From the NCBI RefSeq assembly GCF_005696555.1, contig NZ_CP040005.1, positions 1 through 64,000 of the forward strand: DNA of 64,000 bases, written 5' to 3'. The number at the start of each line of letters is the position of its first letter. The stretch's first letter is position 1. The notes below the pieces were generated by a model. That model was not told the origin of the DNA and did no database searches. It worked only from the letters and a program-made list of their open reading frames with translations. Origin of the DNA: Actinomyces sp. oral taxon 171 str. F0337 (lineage in GTDB: Bacteria; Actinomycetota; Actinomycetes; Actinomycetales; Actinomycetaceae). The translations under genes were made by a program, and so were the position numbers. This document shows positions 20,146 to 28,263 of the stretch, piece by piece.

Positions 20146-20691
20146 TCAGGCCTGAGCGTCCTCGGGGCTGATGCCGTAGCCGGCCTCATCCTCGGTGGAG
20201 TCGGCCCAGTACTCCTCGGCCCACGGGTCCTCAACCGGCTGGCTACGACGCCACACGACGTAGGCGCCGGCAGCGGCCGCGCCGGCGACGGCGAGCCAGC
20301 CCAGGGTCTTGAGCACGCGGTGCTTCTTCTGCTTCTTCACGGGAACCTCCAATGCGGCGGACTTTGCGGCAACAGCCACGCGCTGGGCGCGCTCTGTCAG
20401 GGTACCGTCCGTACCTGCGGCAGCCTGGGCAGCCACGGCGGCGCGCTGCGCGCGCGGGATGTAGTCCTCGACAACCCGGTGGCGGGCATCGTGGACCACG
20501 GGCTCCAGACGCTCCTGTGCGTCCTTGGCGGCGCGGGCCACACCCCCGGCGGCCTTGCTGACGTGCGGAGCCGCCCACTGGGCTGCCTTCTCAGCCTGGC
20601 CGACGACGGACCCGGCGAAGGATGCTGCCTCCTTGCGCAGATGAGTGGTGTCGAGTTTCTTGTCGCAGCATGTCTTCGTCAGGCAGGACAT
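20146..20691 (-). CDS. DUF5324-like membrane protein
   Basis: The start is the ATG whose complement is 20689-20691, with GGGAGG just before it; the open frame extends further but without such support. The 181-residue product has an Ala/Lys/Glu-rich amphipathic helical region (about 20-115, with repeated VAAQAAAG and QRVAVAAKSAA patterns). A single membrane helix TLGWLAVAGAAAAGAYVVW follows near 140, then an acidic tail DPWAEEYWADSTEDEAG. Streptomyces DUF5324 proteins share this layout and also lie next to a cyclophilin, rhomboid and crgA. Function unknown; family call from layout and synteny. Confidence 0.6.
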   Translation of the reverse strand: MSCLTKTCCDKKLDTTHLRKEAASFAGSVVGQAEKAAQWAAPHVSKAAGGVARAAKDAQERLEPVVHDARHRVVEDYIPRAQRAAVAAQAAAGTDGTLTERAQRVAVAAKSAALEVPVKKQKKHRVLKTLGWLAVAGAAAAGAYVVWRRSQPVEDPWAEEYWADSTEDEAGYGISPEDAQA

Positions 20692-20858
20692 GATTGCCTC
20701 CCAGGTTGGAAACGGATACAGACTGTTGTTGTGCAACGTGTACCAATGGTTGCACCCTTGAGCGGCCTGGCCTACACGATGTCCAGACGTTTTGCCTGGG
20801 GTGAACAGCGCCGCACGCCGCTCAGGGTTCATGCCGATGGGCTCAGGACCGTGTCACC

Positions 20859-21389
20859 ATGGCACCCATGGAAGCGACTCTTCACACCAACCTCGGTGAT
20901 ATCCGCCTGGAGCTCTACCCCGAGCAGGCTCCCGAGACCGTCTCCAACTTCGTGGGGTTGGCCACTGGCCAGAAGGCATGGACGGACCCTCGCACCGGCG
21001 AGGAGTCCCACGCCCCGCTGTACGACAACGTCATCTTTCACCGCGTCATCCCCGGCTTCATGATCCAGGGCGGTGACCCGCTGGGTGACGGCACCGGAGG
21101 CCCCGGCTACGTCTTCGACGACGAGATCGACGCCTCTCTGACCTTCGCCGCCCCCTACGTCCTGGCCATGGCCAACGCCGGTCGCCGCCTGGGCAAGGGC
21201 ACCAACGGCTCGCAGTTCTTCATCACCACCGCCCCCACCGAGTGGCTCCAGGGCAAGCACACGATCTTCGGTGCCGTCACGGACGAGGCCTCCCGCGCCG
21301 TCGTCGACGCGATCTCCGGTGTGGAGACCGACCCGCGCGACCGCCCGGTGCAGGATGTCATCATCACCTCGGTGGACATCACCGAGTAG
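20859..21389 (+). CDS. Peptidyl-prolyl cis-trans isomerase, cyclophilin type
   Basis: The 176-residue product is a cytosolic single-domain cyclophilin with no signal peptide. The catalytic core is intact: VIFHRVIPGFMIQGGDP contains the active Arg and Phe, and NGSQFFITTAPTEWLQGKHTIFG holds the conserved QFFIT and the W needed for cyclosporin binding in other members. Such enzymes speed proline isomerisation during folding. Its place next to DUF5324-like and rhomboid genes is conserved among actinobacteria. Confidence 0.95.
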   Translation: MAPMEATLHTNLGDIRLELYPEQAPETVSNFVGLATGQKAWTDPRTGEESHAPLYDNVIFHRVIPGFMIQGGDPLGDGTGGPGYVFDDEIDASLTFAAPYVLAMANAGRRLGKGTNGSQFFITTAPTEWLQGKHTIFGAVTDEASRAVVDAISGVETDPRDRPVQDVIITSVDITE

Positions 21390-21482
21390 TCCCCAGGAGG
21401 GGATGGGACGGCCGCTCAGCGGCGACCGGCCTGCCACCGCGCTGCTACCGAACCACCGGAATCGGGTGTGATTCGCCCCTGT

Positions 21483-21514
21483 GACGCCGCCGGGACCCGC
21501 GTCCCGGCGGCGTC
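21483..21514 (+). terminator. Terminator after the cyclophilin gene
   Basis: A perfect 14-base-pair GC-rich stem (21483-21496 with 21501-21514) closes on a CCGC tetraloop, 94 bases after the stop codon. Confidence 0.75.
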
Positions 21515-21575
21515 GTCGTACCCGGTTCACCTGTCACGACACCCTCAGCCCCGATCATCCGCACAGGAGTATCCG

Positions 21576-22430
21576 ATGACCTCGAAGAACTCGTTCGCGC
21601 AGCAGGCACCACCGGTGTGCCCGCGGCACCCGGACACGGTGGCCTACGTGCGCTGCCAGCGCTGCGACCGACCCACCTGTCCCGCCTGCCAGGTGCCCAG
21701 CTCCGTGGGGGTGCACTGCGTGGACTGCGCTCGTCGGTCGCAGGCCGGTCATCGCCAGCCGCGCACGCTGCTGGGTGGGAATATGGTCTCCGATGCTCTC
21801 GTCACCAAGATCCTCATCGGTCTGTGCGTCATCGTCTACGCGCTTCAGATCCTGGTGCCCGGCCTGGCGGCGCAGTCGCTGGAGCTCCGGCTGGGCTTCA
21901 TGCCGGTGGTGGCAGCCCAGGAGCCCTGGCGGTTCCTGACCACCGCCTTCCTCCACGCGGACTACATGCACATCGGCTTCAACATGTTGACTCTGTGGGT
22001 GCTGGGCCGCACCCTTGAGCCGCTGCTCGGGCGGTGGCGCTTCACCAGCATCTACCTGCTCAGCGCCCTGGGCGGCTCGACAATGATCTACTGGCTCTCC
22101 TGGCCGGGTACCGAGTCCTGGCTCACGCTGACGGTGGGCGCCTCGGGAGCGGTCTTCGGCCTGTTCTCCGCCATGTTCATCGTGCAGCGGCGCTTTGGAA
22201 GAGACACCTCGGGGATCATGGCGCTGGTCGGGATCAACGCCGTCGTCTCCGTCCTGGGCGCCAACATCTCCTGGCAGGGGCACCTCGGTGGACTCCTCGT
22301 CGGAGGGATCGTCTCAGCGATCTACGCCTGGGCTCCTCGCGGGAAGCGGAAAGCCGTGGGGATCGTCGGAACGATCGTGGTCGTGATCGCTCTCGTGGCG
22401 CTCAATCTCCTTCGGGCCTTCCTCGTCTGA
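21576..22430 (+). CDS. Rhomboid family intramembrane serine protease with N-terminal zinc finger
   Basis: The ATG 21576 product has 284 residues. Residues 14-52 form a B-box-like zinc-binding module, CPRHPDTVAYVRCQRCDRP then CPACQ and CVDC. Six to seven membrane helices follow. The catalytic serine is in GASGAVFGL (near residue 196) and the histidine in GHLGGLLVGG (near 236), forming the rhomboid dyad. The start follows CAGGAG. The protease cleaves within membrane helices; its substrates are unknown. The gene converges on crgA across a 417-base gap rich in DnaA boxes. Confidence 0.95.
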   Translation: MTSKNSFAQQAPPVCPRHPDTVAYVRCQRCDRPTCPACQVPSSVGVHCVDCARRSQAGHRQPRTLLGGNMVSDALVTKILIGLCVIVYALQILVPGLAAQSLELRLGFMPVVAAQEPWRFLTTAFLHADYMHIGFNMLTLWVLGRTLEPLLGRWRFTSIYLLSALGGSTMIYWLSWPGTESWLTLTVGASGAVFGLFSAMFIVQRRFGRDTSGIMALVGINAVVSVLGANISWQGHLGGLLVGGIVSAIYAWAPRGKRKAVGIVGTIVVVIALVALNLLRAFLV

Positions 22431-22456
22431 GACACTCTCCGCGACCCGTACGTTGT

Positions 22457-22621
22457 GAATGACATGGGTGGAAGAACATGGCTGTGGTTCATCCACATCT
22501 GTGGACACAGGTGTGGAAACACAGGCGTGTAGTTATCCACAGGCGTGTCCACACATGGGGAAAGTCGACGTGGGTTGTGGGGAGTCAGTTGTCCACCGAT
22601 CCACAGGAAGTCTGTGGAGGA
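22457..22621. promoter_or_regulatory. DnaA-box cluster between convergent genes
   Basis: Within about 135 bases lie eight 9-mers within two mismatches of the DnaA box TT(A/G)TCCACA. Forward: TCATCCACA 22489-22497, TTATCCACA 22533-22541 (perfect), GTGTCCACA 22545-22553, TTGTCCACC 22589-22597, CGATCCACA 22597-22605. Reverse: GTGTCCACA 22500-22508, GTTTCCACA 22512-22520, TCCTCCACA 22613-22621. The ten-mer GAATGACATG at 22457-22466 repeats half of the palindrome in the dnaA-dnaN gap. The flanking genes converge here, so their promoters do not explain these sites. It may be an origin or a DnaA-titrating locus. Confidence 0.75.
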
Positions 22622-22782
22622 CGAGTGAGGAGCGCTCCGAGGTCGTACGCGGAATGCATGTGACATGCGCCGTCCCCCTCTGCGACGCGATCAGGCCACT
22701 CCGCAGATCCGCTCGACCCGCCCTGCCGGTACCTCAGAGGTCACGACACCCGAAGGTCTCAGGAGTGAGACGAGACAATGAC

Positions 22783-22812
22783 AAGGCCCCCGAGCCGGTG
22801 CTCGGGGGCCTT
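22783..22812. terminator. Bidirectional terminator before crgA
   Basis: A perfect 13-base-pair stem (22783-22795 with 22800-22812) with loop CGGT. It can end transcription of crgA from the right and of anything coming from the rhomboid side. Confidence 0.8.
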
Positions 22813-22847
22813 CGCGGATGTCTGTCCACGTGAGTGTCTGAGACCTG

Positions 22848-23342
22848 TCACTTCCAGCGCAGCAGACCGAGGAAACCCGACATCATGATGAGGAAGCCGA
22901 TGTAGAGGTTGCCGTTGAACAGCCAGTCGGTGGCGTGGTGCTCGGCGAAGTAGGGCAGTGGGTACCTGCCTTCGAAGAGGTAGGTGGTGACAACCCACAG
23001 CAATCCGATGACCAGGAGCGTCACCATGGTGGGGGCGTACCAGCGCGGTGAGGCGGTGTCCTTGACCTTCTTGGGCGTGCGTGAGACCCGGTTCGCCGCG
23101 GCGCGCGACTCCTCCTCAAGGGCCTTGGCCGCCTTGGCCGGGTTGCCGGAGCGCTCAGGGTGCTTCTTCTTCGACGACGAGCTCTTCTTCGAGCTCTTGT
23201 CCGCCTTGCTCTTCGTCTCCGTCTTCTTGGAGCCCTTGTCCTTCTCAGCGCTCTTCGCAGTGTTCTTGTCGGAGCTCTTCTTCGAGACCTTCTCCGAGCT
23301 CTTGTCGGCGTCGTCCGCTGCGGACTTCTTCTCCAAGGCCAC
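22848..23342 (-). CDS. crgA: Cell division protein CrgA
   Basis: CrgA is an actinobacterial divisome membrane protein that interacts with FtsZ, FtsI and related proteins. I choose the GTG start at 23342 (164 residues, MALEKKSAADD...), eight bases after GAGGAG. Residues 1-90 are an unusually long Lys/Ser-rich, highly charged tail. The conserved core follows: SPRWYAPTMVTLLVIGLLWVVTTYL (helix 1), a loop with YPLPYF, and GNLYIGFLIMMSGFLGLLRWK (helix 2), matching the family's two-helix pattern. Neighbourhood with rhomboid and a class E sortase is typical. Confidence 0.95.
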   Translation of the reverse strand: MALEKKSAADDADKSSEKVSKKSSDKNTAKSAEKDKGSKKTETKSKADKSSKKSSSSKKKHPERSGNPAKAAKALEEESRAAANRVSRTPKKVKDTASPRWYAPTMVTLLVIGLLWVVTTYLFEGRYPLPYFAEHHATDWLFNGNLYIGFLIMMSGFLGLLRWK

Positions 23343-23474
23343 CCTGGGTCTCCTCACTGGTTGGGGATGGTGGCATGAGACCACCGCAATACATCCGGTC
23401 CTAGCCTAGGACATGCTGGGAAGCTTCCTCACGGTGCACCCTGTGATGAGTCCACCACTCCTGGTTGGTCATGT

Positions 23475-23489
23475 GGGGGGTGTCCCCCC
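23475..23489 (+). promoter_or_regulatory. G6/C6 hairpin upstream of the sortase gene
   Basis: Six G and six C bases flank a TGT loop about 50 bases before the sortase start. TTAGACT follows directly and could act as a -10, though no well-spaced -35 is seen. GAGGAGGGG at about 23527 is the ribosome site. Function of the hairpin is unknown. Confidence 0.35.
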
Positions 23490-23536
23490 TTAGACTGGCC
23501 GCTAGCCTGATGATGTCCCCGTTCTGAGGAGGGGCG

Positions 23537-24310
23537 ATGACTGGAGGAGGTCTTGTGCGACATCGAGCGCCCGGCCAGAGTCGTGCTGTCCGAGTCTTCA
23601 ACGGCACCTTGACCGGAATCGGTGAGCTGCTCATCACCGCCGGTCTCGTCGTCGCCCTCTTCCTGTGCTGGCAGCTGTGGTGGACCGGCATTGATGCCAA
23701 CGCGAGTGCGCGGGCGGTGGCCACCCAGTTCCATGAGAAGCAGGTCGAGTCTCCTCAGAAAGCGGGCACGAAGCACACCGATGCTCCGCCCGTCATGGAG
23801 CAGGTCGGCTACGGCGAGACCATCGGAATGCTCGTCGTCCCCAAGTGGTACGGCGTCACCAACAACAACATGCCGATCATTGAGGGCACCGGATCCGACG
23901 TTCTGGACCAGGCCGCGGCGGGCCACTACACCAACACCCAGCAGCTCGGCGAGCTCGGCAACTTCGCGATCGCCGGGCACCGCCGCACCTACGGCAACTC
24001 CTTCCTCAAGATCGACGTACTTCAGGAGGGTGATGAGATCGTCGTCTCCACCGCCAAGACCTGGTACGTGTTCAAGGTGACCGGTCACGAGCTTGTCGAT
24101 CCCGAGCAGGTCGAGGTCATCGCCCCGGTTCCCAACCAGCCGGACGCCCAGCCCACCGACCGGTACATCACGCTGACCACCTGCCACGGGTCGACCGCTG
24201 GCGCGTACGGCAACGACAAGCGCTGGATCGTCCACGCGAAGTTCGCGTACTGGATGGATCGCTCTGAGGGTCGTCCGGACTCCGTGCTCAACGATCCGGG
24301 GGTCAACTGA
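23537..24310 (+). CDS. srtA: Class E housekeeping sortase
   Basis: Sortases join LPXTG-type surface proteins to the cell wall. The 257-residue product has an N-terminal membrane anchor (about residues 28-52, ELLITAGLVVALFLCWQLWW) and an extracytoplasmic catalytic domain. The active-site residues are clear: His in AGHRRTYG (near 155), Cys in TLTTCHG (near 217) and Arg in DKRWIVHAK (near 231). The TLTTCHG form and position beside crgA mark class E. In A. oris the housekeeping sortase at this type of locus is called SrtA. Its likely clients here include the wall proteins at 16.0 and 59.3 kb. Confidence 0.93.
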   Translation: MTGGGLVRHRAPGQSRAVRVFNGTLTGIGELLITAGLVVALFLCWQLWWTGIDANASARAVATQFHEKQVESPQKAGTKHTDAPPVMEQVGYGETIGMLVVPKWYGVTNNNMPIIEGTGSDVLDQAAAGHYTNTQQLGELGNFAIAGHRRTYGNSFLKIDVLQEGDEIVVSTAKTWYVFKVTGHELVDPEQVEVIAPVPNQPDAQPTDRYITLTTCHGSTAGAYGNDKRWIVHAKFAYWMDRSEGRPDSVLNDPGVN

Positions 24311-24468
24311 TGTACGGCTTCATCTGGCGGCACCTGCCGGGGCCCGCGTGGCTCAAGGCCATTGAGTCGCTCGTCCTCATCGCCGGAGTCGTCTACGTGC
24401 TCATGCAGTACGTCTTCCCCTGGGCCAACGCCACCTGGCACCTGTCCGGCAACGCCGACGTCGGCTGA
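24310..24468 (+). CDS. safA: SafA-like sortase-associated small membrane protein
   Basis: A 52-residue ORF whose ATG shares its first base with the last base of the sortase stop (TGATG), so translation is coupled. One membrane helix spans about residues 18-35 (AIESLVLIAGVVYVLMQY), followed directly by FPW at 36-38 and ANATWHL. In A. oris the gene just downstream of srtA encodes SafA, a small membrane protein with an FPW motif that protects SrtA from signal-peptidase cleavage. Position, size and FPW motif all match; function in this strain is inferred. Confidence 0.85.
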   Translation: MYGFIWRHLPGPAWLKAIESLVLIAGVVYVLMQYVFPWANATWHLSGNADVG

Positions 24469-24583
24469 CGCCCGCCCCGGACCTCACGAAAGTACCCGCA
24501 GGCACCGGAACGGGAACCGGGTAGGAGGTCGGGGTGCCCGGATCTGTGACTCTGCGACAGAGACTGGTACTGCTCTCATTGAG

Positions 24584-24633
24584 ACGGAGCGCGCGTTGAG
24601 AACAGGATTCCTGTTGCTCCACGCGCGCTCCGT
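24584..24633. terminator. Nested hairpin between convergent genes
   Basis: An outer perfect 13-base-pair stem (24584-24596 with 24621-24633) encloses a second stem, AACAG/CTGTT at 24601-24605 and 24611-24615, with loop GATTC. It lies between safA and the convergent PEPCK-like gene and probably terminates both; the two-tier shape is unusual for a simple terminator. Confidence 0.6.
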
Positions 24634-24698
24634 TGCCGTCAGTGAGGCGGCGTGCGGCGGGCCGGCGGGAGGTCGGTGCCGGCCCGGCGCGACGCCGC

Positions 24699-27600
24699 TC
24701 AGGCCAGCGAGGGCTGGAGGCCGAGCGTGCCCACGAGGTGCTCGCGGTAGGCCGGGGAGCTGACCTTGTCCAGCCAGGCGCGGGCCTCAGCCAGGCGGCC
24801 CTCGATGTTCAGGCGCTCGACGACCTCCTCGTTGTTCTCCGCGGTGTAGAAGCGGGTGAGGTCCTCGATGGCCTGCTGGGCCTGGCGGGTGTCGCGGGCG
24901 ACCTTGGCGTCCAGGCGCTCCGCGTACCACGACGAGCTCAGGATGTTCTCGCGCTCGAACATGGCGCGGAACTCCGGGCTCGTCAGGTCCCAGCCCTCGC
25001 GGGAGGTGCCGTCGATCATGATCTCCAGCAGGGCCCGCAGCGGCGGCACGGCCCACTCGATGGAGCCGTCGGCCCGGTAGTGCTCGGCCACCACCTTGTG
25101 GGTAGTGACGATGATGTCCACCGAGTCGGCGAAGACCGCCTCGTCCTGCAGCTCGGGACGCAGCATCTCCTCGGTGAAGACGACGTCGGGGTGCAGGAAG
25201 ATGCGGCCGAAGAAGGTCGAGGCGAAGGCCTGGTTCATCCGGTAGCCCAGGCGCGAGGCCTGAACGGTGCGACCCTCGTACTCGAAGTCCTCGATGCGCT
25301 CGAGGTAGCCGCCCTCGACGAGACGGTGGGCATCCCGCTCCTCGGCGCTCATGCGGGAGAAGATCTCCGGGATGAGCAGCGAGATGTCGTGGGCCACCTG
25401 AACCTTCGGGCCGATGTATCCGGCCGAGGACAGCCAGCCGTCATAGCCGCTAAGGGCGTAGGACAGCAGGGCCGCGTTGAGGTCGTAAATGGCCGGCAGC
25501 GCGTTGAACGGCGACTTGGTCAGCGCCCCCTCACTGCCGGCGCCCGTCGTCGAGGGGGACTTGCCGGTCATGGAGGAGATGAACTCCATGAACAGCTCGG
25601 GCAGCTCCATGTAGTGCAGCGGGTTGTATGCGCACAGTGGCGGAACCCCGTCCTCGGGCGGGTTGTTGCGGCGCCCGGCGGCGACGACGTCGACGCTGTG
25701 GCGCAGCGGCTCGTTCAGGGGCACGTCGCGGAAGAGGTGGTTGGCCAGGTCCGCCAGCGCCACATCCTTCGGGTTGGCGATGTCGGGACGCACCTGGAGG
25801 TAGCGGGGGTTCTTAGTGGGAACTCCGTTGACCAGGCGCGGGTCGGCCGTGGAGACCCAGTAGGTCTCCTCGGTGGGGTCCTCGGCCTCGGGCAGGGCGG
25901 CGGCGCGGGCCACCAGGTCCTGCATGGGCCGGGTGAAGCGGGACAGGCCCGGGGCGTCGGCGGCCATCGCCCGGGCGTCGGCGGGCGTGAGCGGCTGGAA
26001 GTTCGAGATGAACAGGTCCGCCTGCGGATCCGACATGTCCGACTCGGTCTGCTTGTCGTAACCGCGCACGATCGCGTCGTCGGGCCGCTGGAAGAGCAGG
26101 GACTCGCAGTTGGTGACGAACTTGCGCGACAGCTCCGAGTCCGGGGTGGAGACCAGGCCGCCGGGGACCACGATCGAGGCGGTGATGTCGTCCTCGGTCT
26201 GGACCTTGGCCGCCGGCGAGAAGTCCGGGCGCAGGGACAGCAGGCGCCAGGCGCCGTCGTCCTCGAAGCCCACGCGAAGCATGTTGACCTTGATGACCTC
26301 ACCGTCCAGGCGCAGGGAGTTGCCCGTGCGGCCGTTGATGATGCCCACGGAGAAGTGGCTGCGCCAGTCCTCGCCCCAGCTGGGCTGGTAGAAGCGCTTG
26401 ACGGTGAAGATGAGCTCCTTGATGTGGGCCGGGATCGACTCCAGGAAGGCGTTGTACTCCTCGGTGTACAAGGGTGATGGCGTCAGCAGCTTGATGACGC
26501 TTCCCAGCGAGCGGCGCTCGGAGAGGATCGAGCGGTGGTTGTCGCTCTTGTTGGTCGGGTCGACGAAGCGGTCGGCGTAGTTGCCGTCGAGGATCGTCTG
26601 GACGGCGTCGAAGTCCTCGTCGACATCACCGACGTAGGCCTCACCGAAGACGAAGGCGTCCAGGAGGGACTTGGAGATCTCCGACTTGCCGCCGCCGGAG
26701 ACGGTGGCCGGCTTGTGGGCCTGTGTGGACCAGGGGGCGGTGCCCACCAGGTGCCACTGGGTGGCGTCGCCCTCGCGGTGCTTGGCATGGACCCGGTAGC
26801 CGTTGGGGGCCACATAGGTGTTGCTCACCAGCAGCGGGATCGAGGCCTCCTGGCCGTCGGGGCCGGTCCAGGTGATCGTCTGGCTGCGCATGGAGTAGTG
26901 GGCGCCGGCGGGCACCAGCACCACGGTCGGGTCGTCGATGGCCACGGCGGAGCCGTCCTCGCGCCGCTCGAAGCGGCCGGGGTTGCGCTCGACGACGTGC
27001 TCGAGGGTCAGGCCCTCGGGCGTGTGGGTGTCGGTGTACTCCTGGCTCAGGTTGTAGCGCGGGTAGGCGACGGCGCCGCCGGCGTGCTCCTCCTCCACGC
27101 AGCCGAAGAGGTTGGCCGAGTACCCGATCTGGGTCTTGACCTCCTTCTTGCAGTAGCCGAAGTAGTTGTCCGCGATGACGGTGACGATGACACCGCGCTC
27201 GTCGCGGGCCACGCACTTGAAGGCCTTGCCGCCGTTGTAGAGCTCGGCCTCGTCCTTCCAGCACTGGCCGTCGCGGCGCTGACGCTCGGTGGCCTCCTCC
27301 CAGGAGGGCAGGCCCAGCTCCTTCTTGGTCAGGGTGGTCAGGTGCGGGGCGAGGATGACGCAGCCGGTGTGGCCGGTCCACGACTCCGGGGCCAGGGAAG
27401 AGTCGTTCTCCGGCAGGTAGGGGTCGCCGCCGTTGCCGAAGATGCCCTCGACGAAGTCCAGGTTGGAGACCAGGCCGCCGGGGGCGATGAAGCGGATCTC
27501 CATGGAGCGCTCGGCGGAGAAGCCGGGGACCTCGGGCACGACGACGGGGCGCAGCAGCAGGGACACGAAGCAGCGCGCCGGGTCCTCCTGCCGGGAGGCC

Positions 27601-28115
27601 CACGGCAGGGTCAGCAGGTCCTCGGGGGCCTCCACGGCGTGGGCCAGCAGGCGGGCGAAGACGTCGCGCGGGACGGCGATCTTGTCGTCGGGGATCGGCA
27701 GGCCGCCCTCGGCGACGTGGAAGACGCCGGCGGTGGTGCGGCGGTCATTGCGGGGATTGTGCAGGACGCCGCCGAGCACCTGGTAGCTCTCGACGTAGTC
27801 GGAGGTGAAGCTGGTGGAGTCCGCCGGCAGGGACAGTGCCCGTGCCAGGCCCGGCTGGTCCAGGACGAAGGTGGAGCGGGGCAGCCTCGGGGTGGCGGCC
27901 GCGCCCTTCAGGTAGGAGTCGAGGAAGGTCTGGATGCGCTGGTCAGCGGCACAGGGTCGGTGGGCCAGGCGGCGGGAGAGCTCGCGCTGGCGAGCCAGGA
28001 TCGGGGACATGAGACGGTCCGCCTCGCTCTGCTTGACCTGTGCCGGGGCGGCGATCCCCAGCAGCTCCAAACGCAGGGCGATGGCGGACGTGGTGGCCGC
28101 GTCTGTCGTTGTCAT
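24699..28115 (-). CDS. Candidate pyrophosphate-type phosphoenolpyruvate carboxykinase
   Basis: The 1138-residue cytosolic protein has no signal or membrane helix. PPi-PEPCKs (Entamoeba, Propionibacterium) are about this size, twice that of GTP-PEPCK, and interconvert PEP + CO2 + Pi and oxaloacetate + PPi. The key visible motif is SGGGKSEIS near residue 473, in place of the nucleotide enzymes' P-loop, preceded by a conserved NGGKAFKCVARDERG...IADNYFGYCKKEVKTQIGYSANLFG region (about 285-335). The upstream same-strand Dcu transporter fits a role in succinate fermentation. I rely on recall of the family's length and motifs, so the call is probable, not certain. Confidence 0.7.
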   Translation of the reverse strand: MTTTDAATTSAIALRLELLGIAAPAQVKQSEADRLMSPILARQRELSRRLAHRPCAADQRIQTFLDSYLKGAAATPRLPRSTFVLDQPGLARALSLPADSTSFTSDYVESYQVLGGVLHNPRNDRRTTAGVFHVAEGGLPIPDDKIAVPRDVFARLLAHAVEAPEDLLTLPWASRQEDPARCFVSLLLRPVVVPEVPGFSAERSMEIRFIAPGGLVSNLDFVEGIFGNGGDPYLPENDSSLAPESWTGHTGCVILAPHLTTLTKKELGLPSWEEATERQRRDGQCWKDEAELYNGGKAFKCVARDERGVIVTVIADNYFGYCKKEVKTQIGYSANLFGCVEEEHAGGAVAYPRYNLSQEYTDTHTPEGLTLEHVVERNPGRFERREDGSAVAIDDPTVVLVPAGAHYSMRSQTITWTGPDGQEASIPLLVSNTYVAPNGYRVHAKHREGDATQWHLVGTAPWSTQAHKPATVSGGGKSEISKSLLDAFVFGEAYVGDVDEDFDAVQTILDGNYADRFVDPTNKSDNHRSILSERRSLGSVIKLLTPSPLYTEEYNAFLESIPAHIKELIFTVKRFYQPSWGEDWRSHFSVGIINGRTGNSLRLDGEVIKVNMLRVGFEDDGAWRLLSLRPDFSPAAKVQTEDDITASIVVPGGLVSTPDSELSRKFVTNCESLLFQRPDDAIVRGYDKQTESDMSDPQADLFISNFQPLTPADARAMAADAPGLSRFTRPMQDLVARAAALPEAEDPTEETYWVSTADPRLVNGVPTKNPRYLQVRPDIANPKDVALADLANHLFRDVPLNEPLRHSVDVVAAGRRNNPPEDGVPPLCAYNPLHYMELPELFMEFISSMTGKSPSTTGAGSEGALTKSPFNALPAIYDLNAALLSYALSGYDGWLSSAGYIGPKVQVAHDISLLIPEIFSRMSAEERDAHRLVEGGYLERIEDFEYEGRTVQASRLGYRMNQAFASTFFGRIFLHPDVVFTEEMLRPELQDEAVFADSVDIIVTTHKVVAEHYRADGSIEWAVPPLRALLEIMIDGTSREGWDLTSPEFRAMFERENILSSSWYAERLDAKVARDTRQAQQAIEDLTRFYTAENNEEVVERLNIEGRLAEARAWLDKVSSPAYREHLVGTLGLQPSLA

Positions 28116-28263
28116 GGCACGAGCCTAGACAGACGCGACGACACGGTCCTGTTACGTTCTGCCCAGAAGGACGGCTTCAGTGGTGTGTTCGACGTCGCAC
28201 CTGCCGGCCGGGTCGCTCACTGTCCGCGCCGACCGGCAGGGCCCGTCGAGTGCTGTCGAGTGC

